The notes below the pieces were generated by a model. It saw only the letters and a list, made by a program, of their open reading frames with translations, was not told the DNA's origin and did not search any database. The position numbers were made by a program, and so were the translations under genes. Shown here piece by piece: positions 59,496 to 64,000 of a stretch of DNA of 64,000 nt. Every line of letters starts with the position of its first letter. Within the stretch, counting starts at the first letter, position 1. The stretch lies in contig NZ_JBHXHV010000002.1 in assembly GCF_042726155.1 (NCBI RefSeq), positions 124,001 through 188,000 on the forward strand, given 5' to 3'. Source of the DNA: Leucobacter sp042726155 (GTDB lineage: Bacteria > Actinomycetota > Actinomycetes > Actinomycetales > Microbacteriaceae).

Positions 59496-59558
59496 TTAGT
59501 TGACATCCATCAACTAAGTGATATGGTTGATCCTCGTCAACAGTTGATCTAGATCAAC
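59496..59558 (+). promoter_or_regulatory. Promoter with three palindromic MarR-type operators before the MFS gene
   Basis: A consensus -35 TTGACA (59500-59505) and a -10 TATGGT 16 bases later lie inside three inverted repeats: TTAGTTGA-6-TCAACTAA (59496-59517), GTTGATCCTCGTCAAC (59526-59541), and the perfect palindrome GTTGATCTAGATCAAC (59543-59558). All share a (A/G)TTGA...TCAA(C/T) half-site. The MarR gene at the end of the operon is the obvious ligand, giving autoregulation. Confidence 0.85.
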
Positions 59559-59608
59559 CGTCGCCGTGCCCCCACGGCGCGACCCGCAGCACACAGAAAT
59601 AGGAATTC

Positions 59609-61303
59609 ATGTCTCACCCCGCATCCGCGCACACGGAGCCAGCGAAGATGACGCACCGTCAGGTACTCGAGGCGCTCTCGGGCCTCCTCCTCGGTATGTT
59701 CGTCTCGATGCTGGCCTCGACCGTTGTGTCGAGCTCGCTCCCCGTCATCATCCACGACCTCGAAGGCGACCAGGCTGCGTACACCTGGGTCGTCACCGCG
59801 ACGCTGCTCACCACGGCGATCTCGACCCCCATCTGGGGCAAGCTCTCTGACCTCTTCAACCGCAAGGTACTGTTCCAGCTCGCGATCGGCATCTTCGTGC
59901 TCGCCACCGCAGCCGCGGGATTCTCGCAGGACCCCGGCACGATGATCGCGTTCCGCGCAGTACAGGGTATCGGGGCCGGCGGTCTCGCGGCCCTCAGTCA
60001 GGTCATCATGGCCGACATCATCAGCCCGCGCGAGCGCGGCCGGTACATGGGTCTCTTCGGTGCCGTCATGGCACTGTCGACCGTCGGCGGCCCGCTGCTC
60101 GGCGGCGTTATCACCGACTCGATCAACTGGCGCTGGAACTTCTTCATCGCGCTCCCGTTCGCCGTCGTGGCGCTCTTCATTGTGCAGAAGACGCTGCACC
60201 TACCGAAGCGGCCCGCGAAGCGCTCGAGCATCGACTACTTCGGGATCGTGCTGCTCTCGGTCGCCGTCTCGCTGCTGCTCATCTGGGTCACCAACGCTGG
60301 CCGTGATTACGACTGGTGGAGCCTCACCACGATTCTGATGGTGGGCGGCGCGATTGTCGCGGCGATCCTCTTCGTCATCGTCGAGCTGCGCTCCAAAGAG
60401 CCGCTCATTCCACTCACGCTGTTCCGCAGCCGCACCTTCACCCTCGCAGTCGTCGCATCCATCGCGACCGGTATCGCGATGTTTGGCTCCTCCGTATTCT
60501 TGAGCCAGTACATGCAGCTCTCGCGGGGCGCAACGCCGACGCAGGCCGGCATCATGACCATTCCGATGATCGCGGGTCTGCTACTCGCGTCGATCGGCGT
60601 GGGCGGGCTCATCACGAAGTACGGCAAGTGGAAGCCCTTCCTCATCGTTGGCGGCGTCCTGCTGATCGCCGGCTCGACCCTGCTGTCGACGATTCACTAC
60701 GACACAAACTTCGCGCTGGTGTCGCTCTACATGTTCCTGCTCGGCGCGGGCGTCGGTATGACGATGCAGAACCTCGTGCTCGTCGTGCAGAACACGGCTG
60801 ACCCGTCGCAGATCGGCGTCACGAGCTCGGGAGTGACGTTCTTCCGTAGCCTGGGCGGCACGATCGGCGTCTCGGTCATGGGTGCCGCACTCGCCAACAA
60901 GGTGAGCGACCTCATGGGATCAGATTCGGTGATCGCTGATATGGGCGCCGCGATTCAGTCCCTCGGCAAAGAGGGCGCAGCGGTTGCCGCGCAGTTGAAG
61001 ACGGGCGCACTGCCCGAGGTGTCATCGATGCCGGAGGCGATCCGCGTGATCATCGAGGACGTGTACGCCCAGGGCATCTCGCACTCGTTCCTGATCGCCG
61101 TTCCGTTCGCGGTGCTCAGCCTCATCGCGATCATCTTCCTGCCGAACACGCCGCTCACCAGCATGACGAACACCGAGCGTGCGCACGCCTCGGAGGCCGA
61201 CCTGGCGACGGTGTCGACCGCAGAAGGTATGGCCGTGCTGACCGCCACCGGGAGCATCCCGGTGGTGGGCGGCGACGCACCGCGCCGGTCGAGCGAAAAG
61301 TAA
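59609..61303 (+). CDS. MFS drug:H+ antiporter (DHA2, 14-TMS EmrB/QacA type)
   Basis: A 564-residue exporter with 14 predicted membrane segments. The DHA2 signatures are present: motif A-like GKLSDLFNRKVLFQLA, and the motif C-like LSTVGGPLLGGVITDSINWRWNFFIALPF. ATG 59609 has AGGAA just upstream. It is followed after five bases by a MarR gene and preceded by three operators, the standard arrangement of an inducible multidrug exporter. It lies between ispE and rsmA on the opposite strand to both. Confidence 0.93.
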   Translation: MSHPASAHTEPAKMTHRQVLEALSGLLLGMFVSMLASTVVSSSLPVIIHDLEGDQAAYTWVVTATLLTTAISTPIWGKLSDLFNRKVLFQLAIGIFVLATAAAGFSQDPGTMIAFRAVQGIGAGGLAALSQVIMADIISPRERGRYMGLFGAVMALSTVGGPLLGGVITDSINWRWNFFIALPFAVVALFIVQKTLHLPKRPAKRSSIDYFGIVLLSVAVSLLLIWVTNAGRDYDWWSLTTILMVGGAIVAAILFVIVELRSKEPLIPLTLFRSRTFTLAVVASIATGIAMFGSSVFLSQYMQLSRGATPTQAGIMTIPMIAGLLLASIGVGGLITKYGKWKPFLIVGGVLLIAGSTLLSTIHYDTNFALVSLYMFLLGAGVGMTMQNLVLVVQNTADPSQIGVTSSGVTFFRSLGGTIGVSVMGAALANKVSDLMGSDSVIADMGAAIQSLGKEGAAVAAQLKTGALPEVSSMPEAIRVIIEDVYAQGISHSFLIAVPFAVLSLIAIIFLPNTPLTSMTNTERAHASEADLATVSTAEGMAVLTATGSIPVVGGDAPRRSSEK

Positions 61304-61308
61304 CCGAG

Positions 61309-61797
61309 ATGACATCCCACACGGCGTCGTCCCCCGTTGCCCCCCGCGGCAACGGGGGCGGCGCCCGCTCGCTCGCGTTCGAGGACCTCGAGCACGAGTT
61401 CGAAACGCTGTTCAATGAGTTCCGCCGCTCGGCGCTGGCGAATGCCGCGCAGGTCAGCGAGGGCATGCTCCCCGGCGCCTACAAGGTGCTGACCACCATC
61501 GCACGGCTGTCGAGCGCGACCCTCTCCGAGCTCACCGAGTTGATGATGATCGACAAGGGTCAGATGAGCCGCACCATTCGCGAGCTGGAGGAGCGCGGCC
61601 TCATAGACCGCACGCCAGATCCGCAAGACGGTCGCTCCGTGCGAATCTCCCTGAGCACATTCGGCGCCGAACGACTCGCCGCCACACGTGGCGAAAAAGA
61701 GCACGAGCTACGAGACGCAATGGCGAGCTGGTCGGTCAGCGACATCGTGAAGTTCACCGAGCTACTGCACGCCCTCTCTCGGGGACTCACGCCGTAG
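61309..61797 (+). CDS. MarR-family repressor of the efflux gene
   Basis: A 162-residue MarR protein. The winged helix (about 65-115) reads ATLSELTELMMIDKGQMSRTIRELEERGLIDRTPDPQDGRSVRISL, with the DGRS wing. It starts 5 bases after the exporter stop, so both are on one transcript. It most likely binds the three palindromes at 59496-59558. Its 3' end faces rsmA with a 16-base gap. Confidence 0.92.
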   Translation: MTSHTASSPVAPRGNGGGARSLAFEDLEHEFETLFNEFRRSALANAAQVSEGMLPGAYKVLTTIARLSSATLSELTELMMIDKGQMSRTIRELEERGLIDRTPDPQDGRSVRISLSTFGAERLAATRGEKEHELRDAMASWSVSDIVKFTELLHALSRGLTP

Positions 61798-61813
61798 CTT
61801 TACGATGTGCGCG

Positions 61814-62716
61814 CTACTCCGGGTACTGAACGGACGCGCGCGCAATCGCGAGAAACTCGTCGATCGACAACTGTTCGGCGCGCGCTTCTGGGTGTGCCCC
61901 CGCCGCGGTCACGATCGCCACTGTCCGGTCGAATCCGCCGAGCACCGGTTGTAGCGCCTGCCGCAGCATCTTGCGCCGCTGGGCAAACGCGGCGTTCACG
62001 AGATCGAACGTGAGCCGCCGCTCATCCTCAGAACCGATAGCTTCTGCGCGCCGCTCGTACCCGACGAGCACCGAGTCCACTCCGGGAACCGGCCAGAAGA
62101 TCTTGCGGCTCACCGTGCCCGCAATGCGCCAGGGCCCGTACCAGGCAGCCTTGGCGCTGGGCGATCCGTACTCTTTCGATCCGGGCTGCGCGGCAATCCG
62201 GTGCCCCACTTCCGACTGCACCATCACGAGTCCGCCTCGCAGTGACGGCAGCAGTTCAAGCAGGTGCATCAGGATCGGCACCGACACGTTGTATGGCAGA
62301 TTCGCCACGAGCAGGGCGGGGTCGCCGCCGGTGACGAAGTCTGCGGCGCTCACCTCAAGCGCGTCGCTGCGCACGACGCCGAGACGCGGGTGCTCGGCAT
62401 CGGCGAACACGTCTGGCTGCATAGCTCGGACCGTTGCAGGCAACTCGGCCGCGAGCCGGTGATCGATCTCGACCGCGGTCACGGCGGCACCCGCCTCGGT
62501 GAGTCCGAGTGTGAGGGATCCCAGTCCGGGGCCGACCTCGACGACTCGGTCGTCGCGTTGCACGCCAGCGAGGCGCACTATCTTGCGCACGGTGTTCGGG
62601 TCGATCACGAAGTTCTGGCCGAGCTTTTTTGTCGGCGAAACGCCCAGGCGCTCGGCGAGCTCCCGGACCTGGGCGGGCCCCAGCAGGGCCGCAGCCTCGC
62701 GAATTTCGTCACTCAC
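61814..62716 (-). CDS. rsmA: 16S rRNA (adenine(1518)-N(6)/adenine(1519)-N(6))-dimethyltransferase
   Basis: A 300-residue SAM-dependent methyltransferase (KsgA) that dimethylates two adenines in helix 45 of 16S rRNA. SAM motif I is VVEVGPGLGSLTLGL near residue 60, and the adenine-binding catalytic motif NLPYN near residue 135 is intact; KKLGQNF at the N terminus is diagnostic. GTG 62716 overlaps the tatD stop (GTGA). Confidence 0.97.
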   Translation of the reverse strand: MSDEIREAAALLGPAQVRELAERLGVSPTKKLGQNFVIDPNTVRKIVRLAGVQRDDRVVEVGPGLGSLTLGLTEAGAAVTAVEIDHRLAAELPATVRAMQPDVFADAEHPRLGVVRSDALEVSAADFVTGGDPALLVANLPYNVSVPILMHLLELLPSLRGGLVMVQSEVGHRIAAQPGSKEYGSPSAKAAWYGPWRIAGTVSRKIFWPVPGVDSVLVGYERRAEAIGSEDERRLTFDLVNAAFAQRRKMLRQALQPVLGGFDRTVAIVTAAGAHPEARAEQLSIDEFLAIARASVQYPE

Positions 62717-63633
62717 GCGGCATCCTCGGTGAGTTCTTCATCCCACGAGCCGTACACACGCTCGGTGTTTGCGGCGAGCTGTGCACACACCTCGTCGAGC
62801 GGGCGACCAAGCGTCTCGGCCAGCCTGCGCACCGTGTAAGGCATCAGGTAGGGCGCGTTCGGGCGACCGCGGAACGGTTCGGGCGTCAAGAACGGCGCGT
62901 CCGTCTCAATGAGCAGCAGCTCTGGCTTCGTGGCGACGATCGCCTCGCGCAGTGTTGGGGCATTCTTGAATGTCGACGGACCGGCAACCGAAACGTACCA
63001 GCCGTGCTCGTTGCAGAGGCGAGCAAGGCGCGCGTCTCCCGAGAAGCAGTGGAACACGGTGCGCTCGGGGGCACCGACGCGCAGCAGCGTCGCGACGACT
63101 TCATCGTGCGCGTCCCGATCGTGAATCTGCAGGGCGATGCCGTTCGACTTCGCAATCTCGATGTGCGCTTCGAACGACTCGATCTGGGCCTCGCGACCGT
63201 CTTCGCCGGTGCGGAAGAAGTCGAGGCCGGTCTCACCGATCGCGCGCACGCGGGGCTCCGCCGCGAGACGGGAAATCTCTGACAGCTGCTCGCAGAGCAG
63301 GCCTTGCTCCGCGACGCGCGGCGCCTCGTTCGGGTGCAGCGCGACCGCCGCGAGCACACGCGGGTCACTCGCTGCGAGCTGGGCACTCCAACGACTCGTC
63401 TCCAAGTCAGTGCCGACCTGCACCACTCCGCGCACACCGACGCGCTCGGCGCGATCCAGCGATTCGAGCGGATCGAGCTGGTCGACGCCGTCTTCGAACT
63501 CGAGGTGCGTGTGATTGTCGTAAACGGGCACCGAGAGCGGCTCGGGCGGTTCTGGGCGGGTCAGATCACGCCCGCCAGCGCTCGTGCGCGTGCGGAGCCC
63601 ACCGGGCGGAACGGCCGCTGCAGCGTCACTCAC
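62713..63633 (-). CDS. tatD: TatD-family metal-dependent DNase
   Basis: A 306-residue hydrolase with the TIM-barrel TatD fold. The metal motif HTHLE near residue 40, the conserved AIGETGLDF near 140 (Glu ligand), LQIHDRDAHDE, VFHCFSG and the late ETDAPFL (Asp ligand) are all present. GTG 63633 overlaps the metG stop by GTGA, as expected of the conserved metG-tatD-rsmA run; the alternative ATG at 63714 lies within metG and is rejected. Confidence 0.95.
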   Translation of the reverse strand: MSDAAAAVPPGGLRTRTSAGGRDLTRPEPPEPLSVPVYDNHTHLEFEDGVDQLDPLESLDRAERVGVRGVVQVGTDLETSRWSAQLAASDPRVLAAVALHPNEAPRVAEQGLLCEQLSEISRLAAEPRVRAIGETGLDFFRTGEDGREAQIESFEAHIEIAKSNGIALQIHDRDAHDEVVATLLRVGAPERTVFHCFSGDARLARLCNEHGWYVSVAGPSTFKNAPTLREAIVATKPELLLIETDAPFLTPEPFRGRPNAPYLMPYTVRRLAETLGRPLDEVCAQLAANTERVYGSWDEELTEDAA

Positions 63634-64000
63634 TTGCTCGACTCGTCCGTTTCGATCCGCGGGAAGAGCACGGCGAGCGCGTGCTGTTCGGCACCCGGCG
63701 CAAGCTTGCCCCACACGGCGGCTTCACGGATCGGCTGATCGTCGAGTGCGCCGATAGTCGCCTCGGCGCCAAGTGCCGCCCACAGCTTCGTCGTGGCGAT
63801 CGGCACCACCGGCGCAAGCAGCTCTGCAAGTACGCGCAGGCCCTCGGTCGCGGTGTAGAGCACGGTACCGAGGCGCGACCGCTGGTCAGCGCTCTTGGCA
63901 AGCACCCACGGTTCCTGCTCCGTGATGTACCCGTTCAGCGCGTCGACGAGTTCCCAAACGGCAGCGATCGCCTCGTGAATCGCGAATGCGTCAATCCGCT
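63630..64000 (-). CDS. metG: Methionyl-tRNA synthetase, C-terminal part (cut by window edge)
   Basis: The last 122 codons of a class I aminoacyl-tRNA synthetase. The reading frame stays open to the window edge; residues RIDAFAIHEAIAAVWELVDALN, then GYITEQEPWVLAK, are the anticodon-binding domain signature of MetG, and the chain ends with LFPRIETDESSK. Downstream of it tatD starts by GTGA overlap. The catalytic core lies outside the window. Confidence 0.93.
   Translation of the reverse strand, partial: RIDAFAIHEAIAAVWELVDALNGYITEQEPWVLAKSADQRSRLGTVLYTATEGLRVLAELLAPVVPIATTKLWAALGAEATIGALDDQPIREAAVWGKLAPGAEQHALAVLFPRIETDESSK

Overview
This 64 kb window is high-GC chromosomal DNA from an actinobacterium, most likely a Microbacteriaceae member (Leucobacter or a close relative; genus is inference). 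The evidence is very high GC with third-position bias, many GTG starts and 4-nt GTGA/ATGA overlaps, a mycothiol-dependent formaldehyde dehydrogenase (mycothiol is actinobacterial), and a conserved actinobacterial core on the minus strand: metG-tatD-rsmA-ispE, a duplicated-ATPase ABC-F gene, tRNA-Gln, glmU and prs.

Layout. (1) 0.2-12.1 kb: a catabolic/uptake block with a MoaF-like protein, a branched-chain-type ABC importer (lipoprotein, permease, fused permease-ATPase, ATPase), an SDR, a YtcJ-type amidohydrolase, an EthD-like protein, a GMC oxidoreductase and an aldehyde dehydrogenase; the substrate is unknown. (2) 12.2-14.3 kb: a DEAD-box RNA helicase with an RGG-rich repeat tail. (3) 14.4-22.9 kb: a homoprotocatechuate (3,4-dihydroxyphenylacetate) meta-cleavage cluster, hpaH-hpaI-[FAH+RraA fusion]-gntR-hpaE-hpaD-permease, with two identical palindromic operators (ATCGTATACGAT). 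(4) 23.1-26.2 kb: YCII protein, prs, glmU, tRNA-Gln. (5) 26.3-31.8 kb: a MarR gene and two large secreted proteins, one an FG-GAP propeller with Ig-like repeats, the other a novel His-rich exoprotein. (6) 31.9-46.5 kb: amidase/TetR, LysR/decarboxylase/amino-acid permease, RibA/MarR, acyl-CoA dehydrogenase/TetR, the mycothiol formaldehyde-detoxification pair, an M20 peptidase and a PucR regulator. (7) 46.6-51.0 kb: a class III aminotransferase or phospho-lyase facing an APH-type kinase, then the ABC-F gene. (8) 51.2-57.3 kb: an iron-siderophore import operon, including a siderophore-interacting protein fused to a methyltransferase-like domain, with a DtxR/IdeR-like box and a divergent AraC gene. 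(9) 57.5-64 kb: a small Cys-rich peptide plus a FrnE-type DsbA protein, then ispE, an MFS exporter with its MarR repressor and three palindromic operators, then rsmA, tatD and the C-terminal end of metG.

How it fits together. The minus-strand housekeeping genes look like one ancestral block split by accessory insertions: the efflux pair between rsmA and ispE, peptide/siderophore genes between ispE and ABC-F, and about 23 kb of catabolic and secreted genes between ABC-F and tRNA-Gln/glmU. Many 3' ends carry long perfect or near-perfect hairpins without a clear T-run, and one hairpin is present in two almost identical copies. The best leads for something undescribed are the FAH-RraA fusion in the hpa cluster, the SCCGGSCC-ended small peptide beside a DsbA/FrnE protein, the two-tier intergenic hairpin class, the SIP-methyltransferase fusion and the His-rich secreted protein. 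No CRISPR array, insertion sequence, prophage or rRNA was seen. No gene-free stretch exceeds 300 bases.
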